From assembly GCA_002049455.2 (NCBI GenBank), contig KV918805.1:1-64000 (forward strand): 64,000 nt of DNA. The letters run 5' to 3'. This document shows positions 52,599 through 61,830 of the stretch, one piece after another. Both the position numbers and the translations under genes were made by a program. The DNA is from Porphyra umbilicalis (taxonomy: Eukaryota; Rhodophyta; Bangiophyceae; Bangiales; Bangiaceae). Each line of letters begins with the position of its first letter. Position 1 is the stretch's first letter. The notes under the pieces were generated by a model that did not search any database, was not told the origin of the DNA, and was given only the letters and a program-made list of their open reading frames with translations.

Positions 52599-54962
52599 AT
52601 GGAGATGGACGCGTCCACTGATGATGGGTCTGGGTCGTCGAGCGATGACGGCCGCGGGCAGTCGGAGGGCTCCGCGGACGAGCTGCTTGCGGCCGTCATC
52701 GGAGCGCGATCTCTGTTCCTAATGCGCCGTCATCGCAGGAATGCGGCGCAGCGAGCGCGCAGACGGCGTTTTGTCGGGTCTGTGGCCGGGCGGCGTCCCT
52801 ACCGGCCACGTGATTTCGACCAGGGTATGCGCGGCATCATGCGGGATTATTTTGGTGTAGATGGGCAGCCGCCTGTGTATGGAGAAGAGACGTTTGAGCG
52901 TCGCTTCCGTGTGCCACGGTCTGTTTTTATGCGCATTTATGAGGCCATCCGGGACCGGCCATTTTGGCGGCAGAGCATCAATGCGACGGGGCGGCCACAA
53001 GCTTATGCTCTGCAGAAGCTGGTGGCCGCCTTCCGTGTCCTCGCGTACGGGGAGTCGTATGATCGTGCGGATGAGTATGTCCGGCTGTCCAAGTCTACAA
53101 TTGAGGTGGCCACGAAGAAGCTGATTGAGTTTATTGTTGAGGAGTGGGAGCCCGTCTACCTGCGGCCTCCTAACGACGAGGAGGTCAAGCGCATGCTGGA
53201 GCGCAACGCAGCACGGGGCATGCCGGGACGCATCGGCAGCCTCGATTGCTCGCACTGGGAGTCGGCCGCGTGCCCAAAGGGGCTTGCTGGGCAGTATCAG
53301 AACCGCAAGAAGCGGCGCTCCATTGTCATGGAGACGGTTTGTGATGAGGACCTTTACATCTGGCATTTCTTTATCGGGGTGCCGGGGAGCCTCAATGACC
53401 TCAACGTGTTACGCATCTCACCGTTGTATTTTGATGTGGTGGAGGGTGTGTGGCCGCCGAAGTCTTTCTCTTTCCGTGTTAATGGTCGTTCTCGTCGTTT
53501 GTTGTATTATCTTACTGACAGTGTTTATCCCAAGTATCCATTTTTTGTGTCTCCGTACCCCAACCCCATCACACCCGCAGAAAAATGTTTCAACCGGCTC
53601 CAGGAAGCGCTGCGCAAGGATGTCGAGCGGCTCTACGGGGTTATGACCGCGAGATTCCACATTCTTCTACACCCTGGCCGATTTGGCTCTGTAGAGCAGA
53701 TGATGCTTGCCGGCAAGGCGGCCGCCATTCTGTACAACATGGTCGTTGAGCAGAGGCGTGGCCGGTATGTCGCTCATGAGCGTATGGCAGCGGCGGCGGC
53801 CGCAAGGGATGGGGAACCTGCGGCCGCCGCCGATGATGGCCATGCCGTTGGCGCAGGCGACGTCGGCTGGGCTGGCAATACGGGAACAGTTGTGGCGGCC
53901 GCCGGCGATGTCGAATCGGCGGCGGCCGCCGGCGGAGACCCCTTCGCTGGCGCAGTTGGGCAGGGAGGAGCTGGTGCCGATGACGCCGCTGCCGCGGCCG
54001 CCGGCCTGGGCGCCGCGGCGGCGGCCGCCGGCGATCGATCGCCAGCGGGCATCGGCGGTGGCGGAGCAGCTGATGGAGCGGGCGCCACCGCTGCGGCCGC
54101 CGGTCTGGTTGGCCCGGCGGCAGCCGCCGGCGGTGGCTCGCCAGCGGGCGTGCGTGGCGGAGAAGGAGCTGGAAGAGCGGGCAGCGCCACCGCGGCCGCC
54201 AACTTTGGTGGCTTGGCGGCCGCCGCCGGCGGCGACTCGCCAGCGGGCGTGCGGGGTGGAGAAGGAGCTGGTCGAGCAGGCAGCGCCGCCGCGGCCGCCA
54301 ACTTTGGTGGCTCGGCGGCCGCCGCTGGCGGCGTCTCGCCAACGGGCGTGCGTGGAGGAGAGGGCGCTGGTCGTGCGGGCGCCACCGCCGCGGCCGCCGA
54401 CTTTGGTGGCTCGGCGGCCGCCGCCGGAGGCTACTCGCCATCAGGCGGGGGGGACGTCGGATGTGTTGATGGTGCGGGCGCCGCCGCCGCGGCCGCCAAC
54501 TTTGGTGGCTCGGCGGCCGCCGCTGGCGGCAACTCGCCAGCGGGCGTGCGTGGGGGAGACGGCGCTGGGGGTGCGGGCGCCACCGCCGCGGCCGCCGACT
54601 TTGGTGGCTCGGCGGCCGCCGCTGGCGGCAACTCGCCAGCGGGCGTGCGTGGGGGAGACGGCGCTGGGGGTGCGGGCGCCACCGCCGCGGCCGCCGACTT
54701 TGGTGGCTCGGCGGCCGCCGCCGGAGGCTACTCGGCATCATGCGGGGGGGCGGCGGATGTGTTGATGGTGCGGGCGCCGCCGCCGCGGCCGCCAACTTTG
54801 GTGGCTCGGCGGCCGCCGCTGGCGGCAACTCGCCAGCGGGCGTGCGTGGGGGAGACGGCGCTGGGGGTGCGGGCGCCACCGCCGCGGCCGCCGACTTTGG
54901 TGGCTCGGCGGCCGCCGCCGGAGGCTACTCGGCATCATGCGGGGGGGCGGCGGATGTGTTGA
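52599..54962 (+). CDS. PIF/Harbinger DDE transposase, element D, tail frameshifted
   Basis: ATG at 52599. An acidic Ser/Asp-rich start and an Arg-rich patch precede RDYFGVDGQPPVYGE. The catalytic triad is Asp216 (GSLDCSHW), Asp267 (GSLNDLNV) and Glu343 (RKDVERLYGV), with spacings of 51 and 76 as in A and B. From about residue 400 it runs into a 99-bp tandem array. One-base deletions in four places (near 54740, 54937, 55058 and 55137) move the frame, so this frame stops at 54962. The conserved tail (LRDDLAAHIFDDRGSLLEPYL) is open only in another frame, ending at 56254. The core may still be functional; the tail would be missing or replaced. Confidence 0.88.
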   Translation: MEMDASTDDGSGSSSDDGRGQSEGSADELLAAVIGARSLFLMRRHRRNAAQRARRRRFVGSVAGRRPYRPRDFDQGMRGIMRDYFGVDGQPPVYGEETFERRFRVPRSVFMRIYEAIRDRPFWRQSINATGRPQAYALQKLVAAFRVLAYGESYDRADEYVRLSKSTIEVATKKLIEFIVEEWEPVYLRPPNDEEVKRMLERNAARGMPGRIGSLDCSHWESAACPKGLAGQYQNRKKRRSIVMETVCDEDLYIWHFFIGVPGSLNDLNVLRISPLYFDVVEGVWPPKSFSFRVNGRSRRLLYYLTDSVYPKYPFFVSPYPNPITPAEKCFNRLQEALRKDVERLYGVMTARFHILLHPGRFGSVEQMMLAGKAAAILYNMVVEQRRGRYVAHERMAAAAAARDGEPAAAADDGHAVGAGDVGWAGNTGTVVAAAGDVESAAAAGGDPFAGAVGQGGAGADDAAAAAAGLGAAAAAAGDRSPAGIGGGGAADGAGATAAAAGLVGPAAAAGGGSPAGVRGGEGAGRAGSATAAANFGGLAAAAGGDSPAGVRGGEGAGRAGSAAAAANFGGSAAAAGGVSPTGVRGGEGAGRAGATAAAADFGGSAAAAGGYSPSGGGDVGCVDGAGAAAAAANFGGSAAAAGGNSPAGVRGGDGAGGAGATAAAADFGGSAAAAGGNSPAGVRGGDGAGGAGATAAAADFGGSAAAAGGYSASCGGAADVLMVRAPPPRPPTLVARRPPLAATRQRACVGETALGVRAPPPRPPTLVARRPPPEATRHHAGGRRMC

Positions 54963-56000
54963 TGGTGCGGGCGCCGCCGCCGCGGCCGCCAACTTTGGTG
55001 GCTCGGCGGCCGCCGCTGGCGGCAACTCGCCAGCGGGCGTGCGTGGGGGAGACGGCGCTGGGGTGCGGGCGCCACCGCCGCGGCCGCCGACTTTGGTGGC
55101 TCGGCGGCTGCCGCCGGAGGCTACTCGGCATCATGCGGGGGGGCGGCGGATGTGTTGATTGTGTGGGCGCCGCCGCCGCGGCCGCCGGCTTTGGTGGCTT
55201 GGCGGCCGCCGCTGGCGGCGACTCGCCAGCGGGCGTGCGTTCAGATGATGCAGCTCGTGGTGCGGGCGCCGCCGCCGCGGCCGCCAATTTTGGTGGCTCG
55301 GCGGCCGCCGCTGGCGGCCACTCGCCAGCGGGCGTGCGCGGAGGAGATGCAGCTGGTGGTGCGGGCGCCACCGCCGCGGCCGCCAACTTTGGTGGCTCGG
55401 CGGCCGCCGCCGTCGGCGACTCGCCAGCGGGCGTGCGCGGAGGTGACGGAGCCGGTGGTGCGGGCGCCGCCGCCGCGGCCGCCGTCTTCGGTGACTCGGC
55501 GGCCGCCGCCGGCGGCGACTCGTCAGCGGGCGTGCGTGGAGGAGAGGGCGCTGGTCGTGCGGGCGCCGCCGCCGCGGCCGCCAATTTTGGTGGCTCGGCG
55601 GCCGCCGCCGGCGGCGACTCGCCAGCGGGCGTGCGTGGAGGAGAGGGCGCTGTTCGTGCGGGCGCCGCCGCCGCGGCCGCCAACTTTGGTGGCTCGGCGG
55701 CCGCCGCCGGCGGCAACTCGCCAGCGGGCGTGCGTGGCGGAGAAGGAGCTGGTGGTGCGGCCGCCGCCGCCGCGGCCGCCGTCTCTGGTGGCTCGGCGGC
55801 CGCCGCCGGCGGCGACTCGCCAGCGGGCGTGCGTGGAGGAGAGGGCGCTGGTGGTGCGGGCGCCGCCGCCGCGGCCGCCGACTTTAATGGCTCGGCGGCC
55901 GCCGCTGGCGGCCACTTGCCGGCGGGCGTGCGTGTCGGGGAGGGAGCTGGTGGTGCGGGCGCCGCCGCTGCGGCCGCCGGCCTTGTCGGTCCGCGTGCGG
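54100..56000. repeat. 99-bp tandem array in transposase D tail
   Basis: Units carry ACTTTGGTGGCTCGGCGGCC and ACTCGCCAGCGGGCGTGCG at 99-bp steps (for example 54598 and 54697), about 19 copies. In the intended frame each encodes 33 residues of the FGGSAAAAGGxSPAGVRGGxGAGGAGAT type. A subset ends CGGCGGATGTGTTGATG and is one base short, which shifts the frame. Confidence 0.85.
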
Positions 56001-56254
56001 TTGCGGGAGGTGGCTCCACAGCCGCAGGACCGGCCGCTGATGCGGCCGCCGCGGCGGCCGCAGCTCCCCGTTTGGCGGCTTTGCCGCACGCTCCCGTGGT
56101 TTTGGGCGGCGCGGACCCCCCGCCGGGTTCTTTTCTGTTCCAGTTGCGGGCGCGCCAGACCGCCACGGATAGAGCAGAGTTCTTCTGTCTCCGCGACGAC
56201 CTGGCGGCCCATATCTTTGATGATCGCGGGTCCCTTCTGGAGCCGTATTTGTAG
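54963..56254 (+). pseudogene. Frameshifted 3' part of transposase D with conserved tail
   Basis: Plus frame open from 54740 to TAG at 56252-56254, ending FFCLRDDLAAHIFDDRGSLL then EPYL. The motif matches the ends of transposases A and B, so this is the original C terminus, now separated from the catalytic part by a net loss of four bases. If the G-run lengths are sequencing errors the gene could be intact. Confidence 0.75.
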
Positions 56255-56261
56255 CGTTCAA

Positions 56262-56298
56262 TGGTTTTTTTTTTGCCATCATGGCTTTTTTTTTCCTC
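56262..56298 (+). terminator. Paired T-tract 3' element after transposase D
   Basis: GGTTTTTTTTTTGCC and GGCTTTTTTTTTCC start 8 bases after the stop at 56254, as after transposases A and B. This supports 56254 as the original end of the gene. Confidence 0.55.
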
Positions 56299-56528
56299 AC
56301 ACATTGGCACGTCGGCGGACGCCACCACGCCGACCCGGGATAGGAAAGACGCTTGGACGGCCTCCGTCTATCTAGGAAGACGGACGAGGCCGCCGCTCTG
56401 TATGGCGTAGGCGGATGTGCACCAGTGGTTATACTTTCAAGCTGCAGCATGACTGGTGTACAAGTGAGAGGATTTTGCCGTGCTCGCTTCTCGGACGGAG
56501 TCGCAGGGTCGGACAGAGTCGGTGTGTA

Positions 56529-56563
56529 GGAAAAAAAACCCCGGCGAAGGGGAAAAAAAAACC
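56529..56563 (-). terminator. Paired T-tract 3' element for minus-strand genes of D
   Basis: On the minus strand GGTTTTTTTTTCCCC, a short spacer, then GGGGTTTTTTTTCC, about 90 bases after the stop at 56655. Confidence 0.5.
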
Positions 56564-56654
56564 GTGTATGATTGTCGTACAATAGTCGATGCAGTAGTCG
56601 AGCACTCCACACGCGCAGAGACCCCACCGTCACAAATATGAACAGAGATACAAC

Positions 56655-57213
56655 TCAAGCCAAGTCACCATCCGCGCAATCGCTGCCACTGGTACCACAG
56701 GCAGCGTCCTCCTCGTCGTCGCCCGATTCGCCAGCGGCCGCATTATGCGGCCGCGGCGTCATGGAACGGCTTGGACCCGATACGGTGTTCCTGGCCGCCG
56801 TGAAGCGGGCCTGCTTGGTCTGCAACGAGTTCCAGCCTCGCCCCTTCCTCCGCTTGACCGAGCCGATACCGGCCGAGGCCGCAGCGCGGCGGGCAACGGC
56901 CGCGCTTGCGGCCGCGGCTGGTGATGCGCCAGTACGCGGCGACGCGTCGACGCCGTCACTCGGAGAAGATGAAGACGGAGGCAATGCGGCCGCACTCGCG
57001 GCCGCGCCAGACGCCAGGGACCCGACTGTGTTGTCAGCGGCCGGCGCCAACGCGGCCGCTTCGCCGCCGTTCACAGCCACGCCGCCAGGAGTACCGGGCG
57101 CTCCACCAGACCCGGGAGACGCGGCCGCACCACCACTTGGAGAAACTGCAGATGCTGGCGATGCGGCCGCACTTGGAGCCCTACCTGCGGCCGCACCCGC
57201 CCCGCCTCAGCGG
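56655..57213 (-). CDS. Ala/Ser-rich 3' exon or small gene, element D
   Basis: A minus-strand frame open from a TGA near 57213 to a stop at 56655, with no ATG near its start. It reads Ala/Ser/Pro-rich sequence, then GIGSVKRRKGRGWNSLQTKQ and an acidic end (GDDEEDAACGTSGSDCADGD). The paired T tract downstream supports a 3' end. It may be the last exon of the Myb gene, in the same place as the last exon in element A. The plus strand (56641-57222) is also open with some complexity (VMERLGPDTVFLAAVKRACL), so the strand is not certain. Confidence 0.4.
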
Positions 57214-57354
57214 CCGCGGTAGCGGCCGCAGAGGTGCCCGACATAGACGGCGCAGTTGTTGTCGAGCGCGAAGCGACCCGTGCCTCGCGGCCTTGGCCTT
57301 GCGCAGTCTGGCGTTGGAGAGCAGAAGCCGCCGCTCCATCTCGTTCTTGCGCCA

Positions 57355-58959
57355 CTACTCCGCCTCACCCGTCTCACGCACGTCCTTGGCCTTCCAAAAG
57401 TCAATGTCGGCGCGCTCGATGGCCGTCTCAGATAAGGACTTGAGGGCGGCCGCCGTCGTGGCGGCCTCCCTTTGGATAGCAATGTCAGTCGAGGCCGCCG
57501 CTTTGGCGGCCTTCGTACCGATAGGCCGCTCTTGGAAGAGGCCGCGCCGCCTACCGACCGTGGAGCTCGAGTCGTCGTCCGAAATGTCCTCGACGCCCCC
57601 GTCTGGCACAGGACGGCGGCCGCGAGCGGCGGCCGCCGTGGCGGCCGCCCCCGACGCGCCGCTGAACTTATCCAACTTGCGCATGACCGTCCAACACTTG
57701 ACCCAATCGGCTCCTCTCGTGCCGCCCTTCTTCACCACCAAGACCGGCGCGTCCCCGTCGTTGTCGTCCGCTTGCACGGCCTCATACAGGTTCTCGGCGT
57801 CAAAGTGCGCGGTGGCCATGCGTATCAGGTCCTCGTCGGTCAAATTGCCCGTCATCTGGCGACGCCCGACGGCCACCATAGAGGATGAAAAGCGTTGAAC
57901 GTTCTTGAAAACTGAATAGCGCAGTTCGCGGTCGATGGCAGTGTCCGTGCGCGCCCTGCGTCCAGGGCCCATCGGGCAATGGGACTTGTACCCGTTGACG
58001 ATAGCAGCGGCAAAGGTTGCTCGGCTCTGGTCGGTACCGACCACCGGGTCTTGCGCCACCGCCAACCAGGCCTGGCAGAGAGCTACTCGCTCTGCCTCGG
58101 TCCATCCTCGGCCGCGTCCTCTGCCCCTGGCGGTGGGGGACTCGTTGTCGCCAGCGGCGACGGCGTCGGCTGTCGCATCGGCCGCTGAGGAGGAAGGGGG
58201 ACCGCCACCGTCCCCGCCTCCACCGGCGGCCGCTGCACCCCCTCCATGTCCGTCCCCGCCTGGGCCGGCGGTGGGTGCACGCCCTCCATCGCCGACTCCG
58301 CTTCCGCCGCCGCGGCCGCCGTCGGCGGCCGCGGCTCCGGCTGTGTTGCCAGATCCACTCCCGTGAGCGGCCGCTGAGGCGGCCGCTCCGTGACCTGATC
58401 GGCTGGGCGACGTGACGCCGCGGGACTCTGCGTCGCCGCCATCGCCTCGTGTAGCGTCAAAGGCCGCGAGACCGGCGGTGGCTGCAGCGACAGCCTGTTC
58501 CGCGCCGCGCACCTCTGCAACCCCTGCACCGCGGCCGCCGGGAGGGCAGCGCCCTCCGAGTGCTCCGCGCCTGCCCGCCCCGCGGCCGCGGACTGCAAAC
58601 CCGGCATCGGCGTCGACGGTAGCGTCTCCGACGCCGCGTTCACCGTGTCCGCCGGCGCCGATTGGTCCGCCGAGTGCATGTCCACGTCCGCGGCCTCGCC
58701 CAAGCCCCGATGACCCCCCCGCGACGAGGTTGTATCCGCGGCCTGCGACGCTGCAGCTTGGAGGGGCCTCGAAATCTCCGTCAGCGCGTCGGTCTGCGGC
58801 CGTGGCGGCGGCGTCGGGGGCCGCCCGATCGGCGGCCCCGCCGGCCGCGGCCGAGGAGGCGGCAGGTGACCTTGTCTCATCTGCTGCCGCCCGTGCCGCC
58901 GCGCCTCCCACCAATTGCTCTCCTGCAGGCAGTCCGGACTGCCCTCCCGCAGCGGCCAT
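57355..58959 (-). CDS. Harbinger Myb/SANT-like partner protein, element D
   Basis: One candidate start is the ATG at 58959, far into an Ala/Gly-rich open frame. The Myb/SANT-like core is RGRGWTEAERVALCQAWLAV and DPVVGTDQSRATF, then LTDEDLIRMATAHF, then QERPIGTKAAKA and a final helix (SETAIERADIDFWKAKDV). A TAG (57355-57357) follows GEAE, where A and B continue to a conserved W/Y-W-x-x-E-x-x-x-R-L segment; after the TAG the same frame reads WRKNEMERRLLLSNARL. Either the stop is a nonsense change or a donor just before it (GG|GTGAGG) removes it by splicing. The core overlaps the end of the CPCPW frame in -1 register. Confidence 0.82.
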   Translation of the reverse strand: MAAAGGQSGLPAGEQLVGGAAARAAADETRSPAASSAAAGGAADRAAPDAAATAADRRADGDFEAPPSCSVAGRGYNLVAGGSSGLGRGRGRGHALGGPIGAGGHGERGVGDATVDADAGFAVRGRGAGRRGALGGRCPPGGRGAGVAEVRGAEQAVAAATAGLAAFDATRGDGGDAESRGVTSPSRSGHGAAASAAAHGSGSGNTAGAAAADGGRGGGSGVGDGGRAPTAGPGGDGHGGGAAAAGGGGDGGGPPSSSAADATADAVAAGDNESPTARGRGRGRGWTEAERVALCQAWLAVAQDPVVGTDQSRATFAAAIVNGYKSHCPMGPGRRARTDTAIDRELRYSVFKNVQRFSSSMVAVGRRQMTGNLTDEDLIRMATAHFDAENLYEAVQADDNDGDAPVLVVKKGGTRGADWVKCWTVMRKLDKFSGASGAAATAAAARGRRPVPDGGVEDISDDDSSSTVGRRRGLFQERPIGTKAAKAAASTDIAIQREAATTAAALKSLSETAIERADIDFWKAKDVRETGEAE

Positions 58960-60038
58960 TGCGCAGTCCGGTCCCCGTTGTGCGCTCTGCGGGCAAGCTC
59001 CTGCAGCTCCCGCAATTCCCCCGCGTTCACCGGTGGAGTTGGTGGCCGCGCTCGCTCCGAGAGACTTGGCAGACTGGATGTTCCGACAGGTGGCCACGTC
59101 GGCGCAGGTGGTCCTTGACGCGGCGGGCTTGGGGGACTCAGCGGCCGCTGGGGCGACGGCCGCCGGGTTGCAGAGGGTGGACCTTGACCAAGTGGGCTTG
59201 GCGGCCACGCCGGGGGCGGCCGCCAGGCGGACCCAGATGCGCCTTGACAAGGGGGGCTCCCCAGACCCGATGATGACGGCCGGACTTGGTCACGGGGCGC
59301 ACTTGCTCGAGGTGGGCTCGCCGGTGGCTGCCAGCCTCGCGACGGCTGGCATGCGCGAGCGGAACTCGGCGGCCGCTGCGGCGGCGGCCGCCAATCGGGG
59401 GGACGCAGTCCTTGACGGGGCGGGCTCGGCGGCCGCTGCGGCGGCGGCCGCCAATCGGGGGGACGCAGGCCTTGACGGGGCGGGCTCGGCAGCCGCTGCG
59501 GCGGCGGCCGCCAATCGGGGGGACGCAGGCCTTGAAGGCGCGGGCTCGGCGGCCGCTGCGGCGGCGGCCGCCAATCGGGGGGACGCAGGCCTTGAAGAAG
59601 CGGGCTCGGCGGCCGCTGCGGCGGCGGCCGCCAATCGGGGGGACGCAGGCCTTGACGAAACGGGCTCGGCGGCCGCTGCGGCGGCGGCCGCCAATCGGGG
59701 GGACGCACGCCTTGACGAAGCGGGCTCGGCGGCCGCTGCGGCGGCGGCCGCCAATCGGGGGGACGCGGGTCTTGACGATGCGGGCTCGGCGGTCCTGACG
59801 GCAGTGGACCGAGGCAAGGAGGGTGTACAGGTTGAGGTGGTGGCGCCTCGGCCCCAGATGCTCGTGGTGGAGCCTCTGATATGGGCCGAGTGCGCGCCGC
59901 CCACGGACACGGGCAGGATGGCGCGCACAAGGGATGATCGTCACCGACGCCCAGCGTGCGTCGGCACATACGGCAGAACTGCCGCAGACCGCGCCGGCGC
60001 TCCGTTTTTGAGATCGGACGCGGCGCGGGAAGAACCAT
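58083..60038 (-). CDS. CPCPW-module Pro-rich protein, element D
   Basis: 651 residues from the ATG at 60038, MVLPAPRPISKTERRRGLRQ. The module follows at once: Cys22, Cys25, Cys38, Cys42 and Cys44 in C-x2-C-x12-C-x3-C-P-C-P-W, with GDDHPLC in the spacer. Then come about seven 20-residue repeats (RPPDWRPPPQRPPSP), a charged helical segment (ELRELQELARRAHNGD), more Pro-rich sequence and an acidic end. Module and repeats are in one frame, which suggests the frame break in element A is a lesion. The last part overlaps the Myb core. Function unknown; likely a zinc-binding adaptor of the transposon. Confidence 0.78.
   Translation of the reverse strand: MVLPAPRPISKTERRRGLRQFCRMCRRTLGVGDDHPLCAPSCPCPWAARTRPISEAPPRASGAEAPPPQPVHPPCLGPLPSGPPSPHRQDPRPPDWRPPPQRPPSPLRQGVRPPDWRPPPQRPPSPFRQGLRPPDWRPPPQRPPSPLLQGLRPPDWRPPPQRPPSPRLQGLRPPDWRPPPQRLPSPPRQGLRPPDWRPPPQRPPSPPRQGLRPPDWRPPPQRPPSSARACQPSRGWQPPASPPRASAPRDQVRPSSSGLGSPPCQGASGSAWRPPPAWPPSPLGQGPPSATRRPSPQRPLSPPSPPRQGPPAPTWPPVGTSSLPSLSERARPPTPPVNAGELRELQELARRAHNGDRTAQWPLREGSPDCLQESNWWEARRHGRQQMRQGHLPPPRPRPAGPPIGRPPTPPPRPQTDALTEISRPLQAAASQAADTTSSRGGHRGLGEAADVDMHSADQSAPADTVNAASETLPSTPMPGLQSAAAGRAGAEHSEGAALPAAAVQGLQRCAARNRLSLQPPPVSRPLTLHEAMAATQSPAASRRPADQVTERPPQRPLTGVDLATQPEPRPPTAAAAAEAESAMEGVHPPPAQAGTDMEGVQRPPVEAGTVAVPLPPQRPMRQPTPSPLATTSPPPPGAEDAAEDGPRQSE
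59366..59795. repeat. 60-bp tandem repeat, seven units
   Basis: GCGGCGGCGGCCGCCAATCG recurs at exact 60-bp steps. On the minus strand it encodes the RPPDWRPPPQRPPSP repeat of the CPCPW protein. Both strands are open. Confidence 0.9.
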
Positions 60039-61680
60039 GCTGCCGCAACGGCCGGTCCTCGCACAGTCCGACGCCTCGTGGGCAGGGAGCGAAAGGCGGC
60101 CGCTTCTGCACAGAGCGGCCGCCAACAAGGTGAGGCAGCCCGCCTTCCGCCGCACCCTCGTCCAAAAACGGTCGGGACCAGCGGCGGGCACAGAGAAAGA
60201 CGGCCGCCAAGAGCAGCGCACACGCGCACACGGTGCCGCCGCGGCCGTCAACGACAACGGCGGCCGCGAAAAAGCGCGCGGACACGCACGTCCTCCCTCC
60301 CGTGATGCAATGCGGCCGCCAACGACAACGGCGGCCGCTACAAAGCACGCGCGCTCGACGTCTCCTCTCCCGCGCTGCAACGGCGGCCGCTGACGACGAT
60401 GGCGGCCGCACGCACGCACGCGGATGCACAATGCTCCTCTCTCGGCGCCGAACGGGTCACGGCCCCGGTGCGGTTGCCCCCGGCGCTGCCACCCCGCCCA
60501 CAAATGGTCCACAAACAGAGTCTGCCCCCAACGCAAGCGACCGTTCGAGACGATGCGCGGCGCCCCCACCCTGCCACTGCGTAGACGATGACAGAGGGGC
60601 CCGCAGGGCTCCACCGCGGCCGTTCTCGACGGTCTCGCAGGTGGCACAACCCCACCGTACGCCCCAAAAACAGGCGGCCGCCCTCGATTGCCCCCTCGCT
60701 CGGGGGGAATCGGGCGGCCGCCTTTCTTGCCTGTCACGCTCAGGGGCCCTGCAGGCCACGCCGAGCGTGGCACGCGTGGCCCGCAGGCCTCGCTCAAACG
60801 CCACAGAGCTCCCTGCGCGACATGTGGCGCCCAGTCGGCCGTTCACGGTGGACGGCCAATCGAGGGTGTGGCCGGGGAGGTGCACAGCGAGAGTGCGTCT
60901 GACCAATGAGCATGCGGATCGCTGACACAAAAATCGGAGGGGGTCGCACGATTCTGCGGCTCCGCAAGGGACGCGATCGTGCGTGGCCCCTGCCGCGTCT
61001 CGGCAGCCTTGCAGGCCGGGCCGCCCGACCGCCGCAGGCGGCCGCGTGGGAGCCCGCCCTGCGTCACGGTGACCGGCGGACACCACGCGGCCGCCTCACA
61101 GGCGCTTCAGAACAGATTGCTCCAGTGTCGATCGAGGCGAAAGCGCCACCAGATTGCACGCATGCTGTACGTCTGCCGGCTGAACGGACCAATGAGAGAC
61201 CTACAAATCACTGCTGTCAGTCGCGAGATGCGACAGCGCCGCGAGATGATGCGAGATGCTGCCAACGTGTCTCCGACATTTGTGCGTTTGACCTCGTCGT
61301 GTCTACTCGATCGCAAGAATTTGCAGCCATTTGAAGCCTATCGCGCTGCGTGTCTCACTTGACCGGCTTATTTGCTGACGATTGGGGTCCAGATCAGCGT
61401 GATCGCGAGGTCGATCGATGGCCTGTTTGCTTGAAATGTCGCACTGGACTGTCGGAATGTGGACATCTCACGGGAAAGCCGCTCGCAAGCTCCAGTTCGC
61501 AGGTCGACAACCCAGCAACGTCACCTTCTCCGTTTCCCATACACTGCGATCTGCCGACAGAAGAAAACAAGTACTCTGGATCCGAGCGGAGCGGGTTCGC
61601 AGAGCCTGCGCATATCGCTGCCGAAACGCTTTTGGCCACTCATAGGCGCACACGTTGCGCTCTTGAACGGTTCGCAGATC
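60039..61680. other. Right part of element D, non-coding
   Basis: Upstream of the CPCPW start, with several GGCGGCCGC copies between 60100 and 60420 and TTCGCA hexamers near the right TIR. No fourth gene like those in A and B is seen. Confidence 0.4.
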
Positions 61681-61830
61681 GTTCGCAACCGACGTTGTTG
61701 GGTGTGCTCTTAGGGAGTTTTTGCCGGATCGTTTTCCATCCCATCTCGATCGGGCGTGGGTAGCACAGCCGGATAGGCGTTCTGTAAGGCGCGGGAACAG
61801 CTGCCGGATACGCCGCCGATCGAGAACCGT

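Larger units (their letters stand above)
51510..61709 (+). mobile_element. PIF/Harbinger element D, 10.2 kb
   Basis: TIRs are identical over 29 bp (GAGCACACCCAACAACGTCG at 51510 onward; complement at 61681-61709). TTA flanks both ends (51507-51509 and 61710-61712). Contains transposase, Myb/SANT-like and CPCPW genes in the same order and orientation as in A and B. Subterminal TTCGCA/TGCGAA hexamers cluster at both ends. The catalytic core is open, but the transposase tail is frameshifted and the Myb frame meets a stop near its end, so autonomy is doubtful. Confidence 0.92.

Noticed and set aside
56572..57222. Plus-strand gene opposite the D minus-strand exon
   Set aside because: It has an ATG and some complexity, but the T-tract pair and comparison with element A favour the minus strand; mentioned there as an alternative.
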